DNA from: Aequorivita sp. H23M31
GTDB lineage: Bacteria; Bacteroidota; Bacteroidia; Flavobacteriales; Flavobacteriaceae
DNA length: 64,000 bases
Assembly (NCBI RefSeq): GCF_004022485.1
Contig: NZ_CP034951.1
Location: 2,976,001 to 3,040,000, forward strand
Direction of reading: 5' to 3'
The notes under the pieces are model-generated. The model saw only the letters and a program-made list of their open reading frames with translations, was not told where the DNA came from and made no database searches. Positions 44,219 through 53,685 of this stretch are shown here, in pieces. The translations under genes were made by a program, and so were the position numbers. Position 1 is the stretch's first letter. Every line of letters starts with the position of its first letter.

Positions 44219-45214
44219 ATGGATTCATTGACACAAATAGTCCTCGGGGCCGCCGTGGGCGAAGCGGTTCTTGGAAAAAAGATTGGGAATAAAGCTATGC
44301 TTTTGGGCGCAATCGCTGGTACCATTCCCGATCTCGATGTATTTGTGGGTCATTTTACAGATACCGTTTCTGCCCTTGAAATCCATCGCGGTTTTACGCA
44401 CTCCATAGTTTTTGCGGTTGGGGTAGGCTTGATGTTTGCATGGTTATGCGCGCTTTGGGACAAGCGCGCTACTTTAAAAGAATGGTGGCTGTTTTGGTTT
44501 CTCACATTTGTCACCCATCCACTTTTGGATGCGCATACCACTTGGGGTACGCAGCTCTTTTGGCCGTTTGAAATCCGTTTGGCATACAAGAATATTTTTG
44601 TAATCGATCCGCTCTATACAGTTCCATTTCTTATTTTCCTGATTCTGGCAATGCTTCAAAAAAGAGGAAGTATAAAAAGAAGAAAGTTTAATAATCTTGG
44701 ATTGATAATTAGCAGTAGTTATATGGTTCTCACTATTATTCTGAAAGGAATTACTTATCAAAAATTTAAAAGTGAACTTGCAGATCAAAATATTGAATAC
44801 CTCACTCTGCAAAACAAACCCAGTCCCTTTAACACTATTCTCTGGACCGCAAATGTGGAAACAGAAGATTCGTTTTTAATTGGAAATTATTCGTTTTTTG
44901 ATACCAAACCTGTTCAATTCCATTCCCATCCCAAAAACCATCAAGCGCTGGGCAAACTCCATAATGAAGACAAAATTCAACGTCTAATAAAAGTGGTTGA
45001 AGGTTGGTACACTATTTCTGAAAGGGATGGTCAATTACTTTTTAACGACCTGCGTTTCGGTCTGATGAGTGTCGATCCCAATTCTGAAAAATATGCATTT
45101 AGCTATATTCTTGAAAAGGAAAACGGAGAATTAAAAATTACCGAAGAACCTAAGGATAGGAGTGATGCGAAAAAGTTAATGGAGGATTTGTGGCTGCGAA
45201 TAAGAGGTAACTAA
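44219..45214 (+). CDS. YdjM/DUF457-type membrane-bound metal-dependent hydrolase
   Basis: 331 residues. The N-terminal signature MDSLTQIVLGAAVGEAVLG, then HRGFTHSIVFA and HPLLDAHTTWGT with the metal-binding His/Asp. Four to five membrane helices, then a soluble domain. It follows the MutS-like gene by 9 bases, so the two are likely cotranscribed. Confidence 0.9.
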   Translation: MDSLTQIVLGAAVGEAVLGKKIGNKAMLLGAIAGTIPDLDVFVGHFTDTVSALEIHRGFTHSIVFAVGVGLMFAWLCALWDKRATLKEWWLFWFLTFVTHPLLDAHTTWGTQLFWPFEIRLAYKNIFVIDPLYTVPFLIFLILAMLQKRGSIKRRKFNNLGLIISSSYMVLTIILKGITYQKFKSELADQNIEYLTLQNKPSPFNTILWTANVETEDSFLIGNYSFFDTKPVQFHSHPKNHQALGKLHNEDKIQRLIKVVEGWYTISERDGQLLFNDLRFGLMSVDPNSEKYAFSYILEKENGELKITEEPKDRSDAKKLMEDLWLRIRGN

Positions 45215-45230
45215 ATTCCTTATAATAATG

Positions 45231-45350
45231 ATTTGGGCGTTCCCCGCCTTTGCTTCGTGCCTCACAAAGGCGGGTCGGGCTATCCGTTGCAAGTCCGCGC
45301 TCCCGATAAAAATCGGGAGCTGTGGGCTTTCCACTTCTATCCCTAACGCA
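45231..45350 (+). ncRNA. Structured intergenic element, copy A
   Basis: Two perfect hairpins: CCCGCCTTTG/CAAAGGCGGG and GCTCCCGAT/ATCGGGAGC, linked by conserved gtcgggctatccgttgcaag and closed by GCGTT/AACGC. The same layout occurs at 60768 with compensating base changes in the stems. An in-frame 62-codon ORF here is not credible. Whether it is transcribed as RNA or acts as DNA is unknown. Confidence 0.6.
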
Positions 45351-45484
45351 ATAATTTCAAACTATATCTATGTGTGTTATTATTATAATACAATTAGAAT
45401 AACTAAGCATTCTTAAGCAACAAGTTAAAAAAAGACTTAAATTTACGAGAGGTTATTTTCTTCGGTAATCCAAATATCCATGCC

Positions 45485-46445
45485 ATGCCCAACACCAAAG
45501 TGGAAATTTCAGGAACTTATGTAATTAAATTTCTGTGGGTCGTGGGCGGAATTGTGACTTTGCTCTATATAGCTTCTGGTCTTCTTATGCCCTTGGTCGT
45601 TGCGGCCATAATTGCCATTTTATTGGATAAACCCCATAAAAAGATGCTGAAATGGGGATTTCCTAACTGGTTGGCAATAACATTATCCATCCTTCTGATG
45701 CTCGTTATCTTTAGCTTGCTCACCTGGCTTATTGGTTCGCAAATAGGCGTTATAGGGAATGATTGGCCAACAATTAGGGAAAAAGGCACAGAAAAACTGA
45801 ACGTCCTGTCACAATGGACAAATCAACATCTTAACTGGGATTATAAGGACTATGTAAACAACAACAAAAAATTGGTGCATAAAGCGGAAAGTCTTGCTAA
45901 AAGTTTTCTTTCTTTTTATCAGGTTCTTCAAAAAGCTTTCTTCCAATCCCTCTGCTACTGGTGCTTTACTTCAAGACTCCGCAGCGGTTGTTAGTGGTTA
46001 TCTTTTAGGAAAAAGTAAAATAATGCTCATATTATTTGGAATTTATTATTTAGGCTTTACTTTAGGTTCAGTGCCATATGCGCTATTCTTGGCTCTGTTC
46101 GCTGCGCTGTTTTCCATTATCCCATATATAGGAAATATTATCGGAGGTGGAGTGGCTGTGATTCTTTCGTACATCTACGCGGGGAGTACACCCGCTTTGA
46201 TAGTGGTGGGAGTAATAATACTAGCACAATTATTGGAAAATTATGTTTTCACTCCTTGGATAATTGGGGATCAAATAAATCTAAATCCTTTTATGACAGT
46301 TTTTGGGGTCATCCTCTTTTCTACCCTTTGGGGAATGGTGGGCGCAATAATTTCACTTCCACTCATTGGAGTGCTAAAAGTAATCTTTGAACACACAAAG
46401 GGCATGGAAGCCTATGCACTTTTAATAAATAAGAAGCAGAAGTAG
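45485..46445 (+). pseudogene. AI-2E family transporter, disrupted
   Basis: The 5' part (45485-45994) has the AI-2E N-terminal helices (VVAAIIAILLDKPHKKML) and part of the periplasmic loop; the 3' part continues in another frame up to 46445 with GYLLGKSKIMLI, IPYIGNIIGGG and PWIIGDQINLNPF. At the break (about 45920-45960) not only the frame but also ~50 residues of the family's middle (usually including a hydrophobic segment) seem missing. So a deletion, not just a single-base slip. Non-functional in all likelihood. Confidence 0.82.
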
Positions 46446-46467
46446 GTAGTAAGATAAATATTCATTT

Positions 46468-46551
46468 CCAGCCTCCAGCCTCCAGCTTCCAACCTCCAGC
46501 CTCCAGTCTCCAGCCTCCAGCTTCCAGCCTCCAACTTCCAGCCTCCAGAAT
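46468..46551 (+). repeat. Heptamer microsatellite (CCAGCCT), 12 units
   Basis: Twelve consecutive 7-bp units, ccagcct with one or two substitutions in some (ccagctt, ccaacct, ccagtct), between the AI-2E remnant and the RND gene. Confidence 0.9.
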
Positions 46552-46570
46552 GTAGCCCCAGACTTTATTT

Positions 46571-49500
46571 TCAAATCTCCAATCCCTGTTTCCCTTTTTT
46601 CGTCACCCACCAATACAAAGGCGGTATTAAAATAGGCGCAAAAATTAAAGTACTTGTCAATCCACCTATAATAACTGTAGCTAAAGGTCTTTGAACATCT
46701 GATCCTATTCCACTGGAAATTGCCGCTGGCACCAGCCCGAAAATCGCTAAAATTAAGATGGTCAAAACGCCCTTAAACTGTCCGCGGGAAGTTTCAATTA
46801 AGATTTTGGAAGATATGGACTGTCTGAAACTCGCTCTATTTAAAGCCGAAACCAAAAGCACGCCTGCCATTACCGAAATCCCAAAGATGGAAACGAAGCC
46901 AACTCCAGCCGATACGTTGAAGTAGAATCCTCTTAACAACAGCGCTATTACTCCGCCCGCCAATGCAAAAAACACGCAGCTCATCGTGATTAATGTGCTG
47001 CCCAAATTTTTATAAAGCATAAACAAAAAGATAAAAACGATTATCAATGTCAACGGAATGGTAAATGCCAATTGCGTTCCTGCCCTTTCCAAGTTTTCAT
47101 ATTGTCCGCCATAAATAAGTTCATATCCTTTTGGAACTGATATGGTTTCATCAATTTTCTCCTGCAATTCCTTTACAAATCCTCCTTGGTCGCGATCGCG
47201 GATATTGGTGCTAAGCGTTATCATCCGCTTGTTGTTATACCGTGAAATATTGGTCTGTCCTTCCACGAAACTTACTTCCGCTAGCTGTTCCATAGGAATT
47301 AAAGCTCCAGTAGTTGAAGGAACCAAAAGGTTTTTAATCTCATCAATATTACTTCGGAATTGAGGCAAATACCGAATTACAATATCATATCGCTTGGCAC
47401 CGTCGTATAAAACCGAAACATTTTTTCCACCCACTGCCGCTTCAACCATATTTTGAATATCGGAAATATTGATGCCGTATCGCGCGGCTTGGTGTCGGTC
47501 AATATTAATTGTTAGTTGATCCTGGGTTCCTTCCTGTTCGATTTCAATTCCTTCACTGCCTTGCATATTTTTGACGATAGTGGCAATGCTGTCCACTTTA
47601 CTTCGCATTAAAACCAAATCATTACCAACAATAGAAACTGCCAGATCTGCTGGACTTCCGGTTACAATTTCCATCACTTGGTCGATAATAGGTTGTCCTG
47701 CGGAAAAAGTTACACTTGGAAATTCCTTTTCCAAATCCGAGGTAATTCTTTGTAATAACTGCCCTTTGGAAATAGTATCGCTCCACAAACTATAATCCTT
47801 TAAACCGATGAGGATTTCATTTCGGTTTGGAGGAAACGGATCGGTGCCGTCGTCATTTCGTCCGGTTTGGGTAATCACGTTATCGACCTGAGGATATTTC
47901 GAAATGATATTTCTGATTTTTGGCGCATATTTCGCATTTTCCTGAATGCTTATTCCCACGGGAAAATTTCCTCGGAGGAAAATGGAACCTTCATCAAGTT
48001 CGGGTAAGAATTCCATTCCCAAATTAACTCCGAAGGAAATCAGGACCAAAACAATTCCGAAGCCCACCAAAACAGTTGCTTTATATCGCTTTACAAACCA
48101 GGATAAGGAATTGGCATATTGATTTTCAATATACCTAAAAAACCGATTCTCCCTGACCTTAACGGGTTCATCCGGATTTATCATCGCTTTTCTATAGACG
48201 AAGGAAATGAGCACAGGAATGAATGTTAAAGCGGCCACCATGGAACCGATAACCGCAAATGCCAAAGTCAGCGCCATGGGCGAAAAGAGTTTTCCTTCCA
48301 CTCGGGTCATTAGCAAAATGGGCAAATAGGCAAGAATTATAATCGTGACTGCAAAGAATATTTCACGCCCTACTTCCTGGGCAGAAAGTAAGGTTAGATG
48401 GACAATTCCATTGCGTTTCTCATCAGCGGTTGCAGTTTTGTATTTATTGATGAGGTGGACGGCCATCACTACGGCGCCATCCACAATAATCCCGAAATCT
48501 ATGGCTCCGAGAGATAATAGGTTCGCCGGAATTCCCGTAAAACGCATTATGATAAATGCGAAAAGCAAGGAAAATGGAATTGTTATGGCAACAACCAAAG
48601 CGCTTCTTACACTTCCCAAAAAGAAAATGAGAATGATAACAACTATACTTACGCCTTCAAATAGGGTAGTTGCCACGGTATTCAAGGAGTGGTCAATCAA
48701 AAAACTTCGGTCGTAAAGGGTTTTTATTTTTACACCTTCGGGAAGTTCGTGTTCTTCTAAATCTTTTATCCTCTGTTTCAGCTCGACCAAAACTTCGCTG
48801 GGATTTTCAAACTTTCGAAGCAGAATAATGCCTTCCACACCATTATTCACATCTACATTTTCACTCGGAATGCTATAACCCAAAACTCCACTGGGTGGAG
48901 GTGGGGCAATTTCGACGCTGGCCACATCCTTGACAAAAATTGGAACTCCTTTTTCCGATTTCAGAACGATGTTTTCTATGTCTTTTTCATTGATGAGTGC
49001 TCCGAGTCCACGAACGGCAAAACCCTGTCCACCGCGTTCGATAATATTTCCACCGGTATTTTGGTTGTTTTCTGCAAGGGCTTCTTCTACTTCCGAAATA
49101 CTTAAATCATACTTCCGCAGATTATCTGGATTGATGAGAATATGATACTGTTTAAGTGGTCCTCCAAAAGTGGTAACGTCTGCAACCCCATCGGTCTGCA
49201 GGAGATAAGGTTCGATCACCCAATCCTGTAAATCCCTGATTTCAATTGGAGAATAAGTGGGAGGCGCTTCCACCACATAACGAAAAATCTCCCCCACGGC
49301 TGTAGAAAGAGGGGCGAGTTCAGGGATTACGCCTTCGGGAAGTTCCGCAGTAGCAAGACCTTCCATAACTTGTTGTCGTGCAAAATAATCGTCTGTGCCA
49401 TCTTTAAAAGTGAGTTGCACGACCGAAAGCCCGAAAATCGTCCGGCTCCTTCGGTCCAGAATATTCGGGGTGTTTTGAATGGCCCTTTCAATGGGAATCG

Positions 49501-49696
49501 TTACCTGTTGCTCTACTTCCTCAGCGGCGCGACCTTGGTATTGGGCCACAATTATCACGTTGGTATCGGCAATATCGGGATAGGCTTCTACTTTCAGTTG
49601 GGTAAAACTGTAATAGCCCCCAATCATAAGCGCCAAGCTGATCGCGACAACCAACCATCGATTTTTTAATGAAAATATGAGAAGATTTTTAATCAT
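46571..49696 (-). CDS. Heavy-metal efflux RND pump (CusA/CzcA family)
   Basis: 1,041 residues, inner-membrane proton-driven exporter. Start FSLKNRWLVVAISLALMIGGY, the HME-RND word AIDFGIIVDGAVVM in the fourth helix (proton relay acid), and repeat symmetry of two six-helix halves around two periplasmic loops. Last gene of the minus-strand operon, 3 bases after the DUF190 gene. Copper/silver versus zinc/cobalt specificity cannot be told reliably from what I can see. Confidence 0.95.
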   Translation of the reverse strand: MIKNLLIFSLKNRWLVVAISLALMIGGYYSFTQLKVEAYPDIADTNVIIVAQYQGRAAEEVEQQVTIPIERAIQNTPNILDRRSRTIFGLSVVQLTFKDGTDDYFARQQVMEGLATAELPEGVIPELAPLSTAVGEIFRYVVEAPPTYSPIEIRDLQDWVIEPYLLQTDGVADVTTFGGPLKQYHILINPDNLRKYDLSISEVEEALAENNQNTGGNIIERGGQGFAVRGLGALINEKDIENIVLKSEKGVPIFVKDVASVEIAPPPPSGVLGYSIPSENVDVNNGVEGIILLRKFENPSEVLVELKQRIKDLEEHELPEGVKIKTLYDRSFLIDHSLNTVATTLFEGVSIVVIILIFFLGSVRSALVVAITIPFSLLFAFIIMRFTGIPANLLSLGAIDFGIIVDGAVVMAVHLINKYKTATADEKRNGIVHLTLLSAQEVGREIFFAVTIIILAYLPILLMTRVEGKLFSPMALTLAFAVIGSMVAALTFIPVLISFVYRKAMINPDEPVKVRENRFFRYIENQYANSLSWFVKRYKATVLVGFGIVLVLISFGVNLGMEFLPELDEGSIFLRGNFPVGISIQENAKYAPKIRNIISKYPQVDNVITQTGRNDDGTDPFPPNRNEILIGLKDYSLWSDTISKGQLLQRITSDLEKEFPSVTFSAGQPIIDQVMEIVTGSPADLAVSIVGNDLVLMRSKVDSIATIVKNMQGSEGIEIEQEGTQDQLTINIDRHQAARYGINISDIQNMVEAAVGGKNVSVLYDGAKRYDIVIRYLPQFRSNIDEIKNLLVPSTTGALIPMEQLAEVSFVEGQTNISRYNNKRMITLSTNIRDRDQGGFVKELQEKIDETISVPKGYELIYGGQYENLERAGTQLAFTIPLTLIIVFIFLFMLYKNLGSTLITMSCVFFALAGGVIALLLRGFYFNVSAGVGFVSIFGISVMAGVLLVSALNRASFRQSISSKILIETSRGQFKGVLTILILAIFGLVPAAISSGIGSDVQRPLATVIIGGLTSTLIFAPILIPPLYWWVTKKGKQGLEI

Positions 49697-49699
49697 GAT

Positions 49700-49999
49700 T
49701 TACCATTCTTCTACAGCGTGGGTAATAATGAGTCCACCTCTATAGACCTTTCTTAATTCAGTCAAGGCATTTTTGACTTTGGTTTGTTCGTCGATGAAAG
49801 TGATGAGCAGCGGAGTTTCATCAAAAGAAAATTGCAATCCCGGCTGTTTCAGAATTTGGTGTCTCCCATAACCCGAAAACCCCACAAATGAAGTGGCCCC
49901 CATAATTCCGTTTTCCATCAGCAATTGCATAATAAACTTGTGAAGCGGTTTCACCCCCTGCAAATCATCTTTATCTATATAAATTTGAGCTTGTAGCAT
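49700..49999 (-). CDS. DUF190 (PII-like) protein
   Basis: 99 residues, a ferredoxin-like fold of the PII superfamily: AQIYIDKDDLQGVKPLHKFI, GYGRHQILKQPGLQFS. It sits 3 bases upstream of the RND pump gene, within the same operon, hinting at a regulatory or sensing role for metal efflux. DUF190 proteins often accompany ion transporters. Confidence 0.87.
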   Translation of the reverse strand: MLQAQIYIDKDDLQGVKPLHKFIMQLLMENGIMGATSFVGFSGYGRHQILKQPGLQFSFDETPLLITFIDEQTKVKNALTELRKVYRGGLIITHAVEEW

Positions 50000-50292
50000 A
50001 TTGGTTTGTTCTTAATTATTTAAATTTAGTAATGACGTAAGACTAAAATTTAATAAATACCTACGTCGAATTTTTCTTTACCCCAGCCCTAAAGGGTGGA
50101 AAAATTCTCATTAAAATTGATAGTTTGAGAAAATCCTAACGCTTTAGGGCTAGGGAAAGAGGATTTTCCACCTGATTTCTTTTAATAGTCTTACGTCCTA
50201 TGTCCTTCCGTCCTACGTCAGTTTTTTATATGTTAGATTTTCGATTTCAATTTCGATTTCAATTTCGATTTCGATTTCGATTTCGATTTCAT
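50000..50292. other. Intra-operon gap with hairpin and hexamer repeats
   Basis: Between DUF190 and the adaptor gene. Contains an inverted repeat (CCCCAGCCCTAAAG at 50081 pairing with CTTTAGGGCTAGGG at 50142) and, at 50236-50291, about nine units of tttcga/tttcaa type hexamers right after the adaptor stop. No gene seen. Confidence 0.65.
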
Positions 50293-51303
50293 TTAGTATC
50301 CAAAGGAAAGCCCCTTCAACTGCATGGCCCCTTCCACAGCTATTTCTTCGTCATTTTCGAGTCCGCTAAAGACGATGATTCTTTTTCCCATATGAGTGCC
50401 GAGTTGGATTTCCCGTCGTTCAAATTCTGTGGGCGAGGTTTTTACAAAAACGTAGTGACGGCCTTGAATGGTGACCACGGCATTTTCGCTGACGCTGATA
50501 AAATCGGATTCACTCATTCCAAAAGAAACGGTGGCAAACATTCCAGTTTTTAATTTTTTATCGGCATTGTTCAATTCAACCCTAACCTTTAGCATTCTGG
50601 TGGAAGCATCCATCATATCGGCAACGGCGGCAATTTTTCCCGGAATGGTATCATTGGGAAAGGAGGTAAAAACTGCATTTGCTGTTTGCCCCACTTCAAT
50701 TTTTCTTATTTGGTTTTCAGGGATATCACAGATTAGATAGGCTGTTCCCGTTTTTGCTTTTTGTAGAACTTCCGCATTAAATCCGGAGGATTTCAATTGT
50801 GTTTCGTGCTCCAACAATGCCGATCTTTCGTTTAGCAGATTACTCCGTTCAATGGATAATTCTGTTTCCGCAGTAAGCAAGTCCTGACCCGTGGCCAAAC
50901 CGTGGGCAAGAAGATCCTTAGTTCGCTCCAGCTCCAATTGTTTCTGCTTGATATTGATGTTCTGGATTTGATTGATGTTCGTTCTATGCTGAAGTAGCTG
51001 CGTATAATTGCTCGAAAGTTCCGGATTGTCGAACAGAATAATATTTTGTGAAGCTCCAGCCCCAGAGGGAAGGACGGTTGCCACAATTTTTCCGGGAGCA
51101 GTCAAAACGGATTCCACGTTATTGCTTCCAACGGTTTCAGTTTCAAAAAATGAAATGCTTTCTTCATCTGGAAATGAAATAGATTTTCCATCATTGCTCA
51201 CAATGGGAGAGGCGTGTTTGCTCTCGGAAGTTTTTGTTTCTTTCTCTCCGCAAGAGGCGAGCAGACCCAGAAATATCAATATGGGAACTAAATTTTTTAT
51301 CAT
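50293..51303 (-). CDS. Efflux RND periplasmic adaptor (CusB/CzcB-like)
   Basis: 336 residues, lipoprotein by its lipobox (LGLLASCGEK). Membrane-fusion layout: beta-barrel/lipoyl half-motifs with a central alpha hairpin (QLELERTKDLLAHGLATGQD), then a barrel (LKTGMFATVSFGMSE) and membrane-proximal domain. It bridges the RND pump and the TolC-like channel. Start overlaps the TolC-like gene's stop by 4 bases. Confidence 0.92.
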   Translation of the reverse strand: MIKNLVPILIFLGLLASCGEKETKTSESKHASPIVSNDGKSISFPDEESISFFETETVGSNNVESVLTAPGKIVATVLPSGAGASQNIILFDNPELSSNYTQLLQHRTNINQIQNINIKQKQLELERTKDLLAHGLATGQDLLTAETELSIERSNLLNERSALLEHETQLKSSGFNAEVLQKAKTGTAYLICDIPENQIRKIEVGQTANAVFTSFPNDTIPGKIAAVADMMDASTRMLKVRVELNNADKKLKTGMFATVSFGMSESDFISVSENAVVTIQGRHYVFVKTSPTEFERREIQLGTHMGKRIIVFSGLENDEEIAVEGAMQLKGLSFGY

Positions 51304-52556
51304 AATGCTAATTGATTTATTAAGCCGGTGGCATAAAATAGCTGCACATAGCTCTGCCGGAATGAGTGTACCGTTTCAAAATATTCCTGTTGGGTCTCCA
51401 GCCAACTTGTTTGCGCCTCCAAGAAATCTATAATGGTGGTCCCGCCTCTTAAATACGCGTGTTTTACATTGTTGAGAATGGTCTGTGACTGCTCCAGAAG
51501 TTGTTCGTAATCCGCGATGTTCTGTTGTTGCAGCTTGTAATTTGCGAAGGCAATGGAAACTTCGGTTTGAATTTGTTGCTGTAAGGCAGTTAAATTTTGT
51601 TCCGCTTGTTCCCTAAGTTGATGCGACTTCTGAATCTCTCCCTGATTTCGATTGAAAAATGGCAAATCCAAACTAAAGGATATTCCCAAATGGGGAACAG
51701 AATGTTGAGCGTTGTAAATAATACCTACTTCCGGTTCGGGATAGGCCAAGGATTTTTGAAGTTTTACATTGCTTTCCGAAACTTCCATCAAGGATTTTGT
51801 AGCCTGCATGTCACTTCTGTTTTCTAGCGCCTGCATGAGCAATGACTCCAAATTTTCTGAAAGTTGCCATAGGAAAGCGTCGGTAATGTCAATTTTCACC
51901 CCTCTTTCCATTCCCAAAAGAAAACCGAATTCCTTTTGATGGTTCTCTACTTCCTGTCTTGCAGTTTTGTGTTGGATGTTATACTGTTTTGCCAAAAGTT
52001 CGGTCCGGAACAAATCGGTTTGGGTGATAACCTGGTTTCTATAGCGCACTTGATTGGTGAAGAGCAAGCTGTCAATGTTGCTTTTGGCGCTTTCAATTAT
52101 TTGCAACTGCTTTTGCGCTTCCCAAACTTCCAACCATTTATTGGCAACCTCGAAAAATAGATTTCGTTCCGTTTCGCCGTAGACTTTTTCTTCAAATGAA
52201 TAATTATGGTTTGCAACTGCAATTTTATTCTTTCGCTGTCCGGCGATCTGCAAAGGCTTTGAAAGTTCCCAAAGCATTTCCCGGTTCTGGTTGCTGTGCC
52301 ATGAGGTTTGTGGAGCGAAATCGGAAGATTCTGCCACCTGAAGCGTTTCGTGGCTCAAAATCAAATTAGGCCGAAGTTTTGCCGTAACAATATACGATTC
52401 CGCCATCTTCACGTTAAACCGTTCCGCTTTTAAAACCGGATTATTGGTTTTTGCCGTTTGAAGCGCTTGCTTAAGCGAAATGTTTTCCTGTGCCTTCAGC
52501 TGAAAGCAAAAAGAAAAAACGAGAATTACAATTAATATGGATTTTTGAAAACGCAT
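51300..52556 (-). CDS. TolC-family outer-membrane efflux protein
   Basis: 418 residues with signal peptide (FSFCFQLKAQ). Two repeats of the outer-membrane efflux domain with long helices (SLKQALQTAKTNNPVLKAE; YPEPEVGIIYNAQHSVPHLG). Forms the trimeric exit duct of the tripartite pump. First gene of the efflux operon; the ~1.1 kb upstream to the sensor kinase is filled by a tandem repeat. Confidence 0.92.
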   Translation of the reverse strand: MRFQKSILIVILVFSFCFQLKAQENISLKQALQTAKTNNPVLKAERFNVKMAESYIVTAKLRPNLILSHETLQVAESSDFAPQTSWHSNQNREMLWELSKPLQIAGQRKNKIAVANHNYSFEEKVYGETERNLFFEVANKWLEVWEAQKQLQIIESAKSNIDSLLFTNQVRYRNQVITQTDLFRTELLAKQYNIQHKTARQEVENHQKEFGFLLGMERGVKIDITDAFLWQLSENLESLLMQALENRSDMQATKSLMEVSESNVKLQKSLAYPEPEVGIIYNAQHSVPHLGISFSLDLPFFNRNQGEIQKSHQLREQAEQNLTALQQQIQTEVSIAFANYKLQQQNIADYEQLLEQSQTILNNVKHAYLRGGTTIIDFLEAQTSWLETQQEYFETVHSFRQSYVQLFYATGLINQLAL

Positions 52557-52782
52557 TGTCAGCCCAACTTTTATTCGGGTTGCAAAGGTCTGTGGCTTTG
52601 GGAGATAATGGGATTAGAGAGGGAATAGAAAATTATTAGAAAATTATTAGAATTTCGGTTTCTGCTTGTTCGGTCGTTTGGATACCTGAGAATAAACAAG
52701 AGATGAAAATTATGGGTTAATGTCAATTTAGGTTTCGACTGCGCTCAACCTGACATGTTTAAAAACATTAAACATTTTTGTC

Positions 52783-53607
52783 TGTTCGAGCGCAGTCGAG
52801 AACTATTATTGTGGATCGGTTTCGACCCTTCCACAAGGTCTGACCAAGCCGGCTCAACCTGACAACCTCATGCTTTCTTGTCTGTTCGAGCGCAGTCGAG
52901 AACTAATTGTGGATCGGTTTCGACCCTTCCAAAAGGTCTGACCAAGCCGGCTCAACCTGACAACCTCATGCTTTCTTGTCTGTTCGAGCGCAGTCGAGAA
53001 CTATTATTGTTGATCGGTTTCGACCCTTCCACAAGGTCTGACCAAGCCGGCTCAACCTGACAACCTCATGCTTTCTTGTCTGTTCGAGCGCAGTCGAGAA
53101 CTATTATTGTGGATCGGTTTCGACCCTTCCACAAGGTCTGACCAAGCCAGCTCAACCTGACAACTTCATGCTTTCTTGTCTGTTCGAGCGCAGTCGAGAA
53201 CTATTATTGTTGATCGGTTTCGACCCTTCCACAAGGTCTGACCAAGCCGGCTCAACCTGACAACCTCATGCTTTCTTGTCTGTTCGAGCGCAGTCGAGAA
53301 CTATTATTGTGGATCGGTTTCGACCCTTCCACAAGGTCTGACCAAGCCAGCTCAACCTGACAACTTCATGCTTTCTTGTCTGTTCGAGCGCAGTCGAGAA
53401 CTATTATTGTGGATCGGTTTCGACCCTTCCAAAAGGTCTGACCAAGCCAGCTCAACCTGACAACTTCATGCTTTCTTGTCTGTTCGAGCGCAGTCGAGAA
53501 CTATTATTGTGGATTGATTGCGACCCTTCCACAAGGTCTGACCAAGCCGGCTCAACCTGACCTCCTTATAATCTTAAATCTTTTGTCTGTTCGAGCGCAG
53601 TCGAGAA
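52783..53607. repeat. Tandem array of ~100-bp units (9 cores)
   Basis: The word tgttcgagcgcagtcgagaa recurs at 52783, 52883, 52981, 53081, 53181, 53281, 53381, 53481 and 53588; intervals are 98-107 bp and the DNA between is also conserved (ggtttcgacccttccacaag, gctcaacctgacaacc). 52981-53180 is identical to 53181-53380, so copies were also duplicated in pairs. Related singletons at 52733 (ggtttcgactgcgctcaacc) and 23518. Position: between the two-component genes and the efflux operon. No open reading frame of note. Confidence 0.92.
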
Positions 53608-53685
53608 CTATCGGATGTATATGGGTTTCTATCCTTCAGCCAAGTTAGAACAAGCAGGCTCAATCTGGCATTCAGGAGTTCCATT

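Noticed and set aside
45228..45416. 62-codon ORF after the membrane hydrolase
   Set aside because: It coincides with the structured element; the equivalent frame in copy B (60716-60910) is shared only through the repeat.
52878..53060. 60-codon ORF inside the tandem array
   Set aside because: Translation of repeat DNA without start context or conservation.
52783..53607. CRISPR-like array
   Set aside because: The segments between the repeated cores are themselves repeats with the same sequence, and no cas gene is near; it is a tandem satellite.
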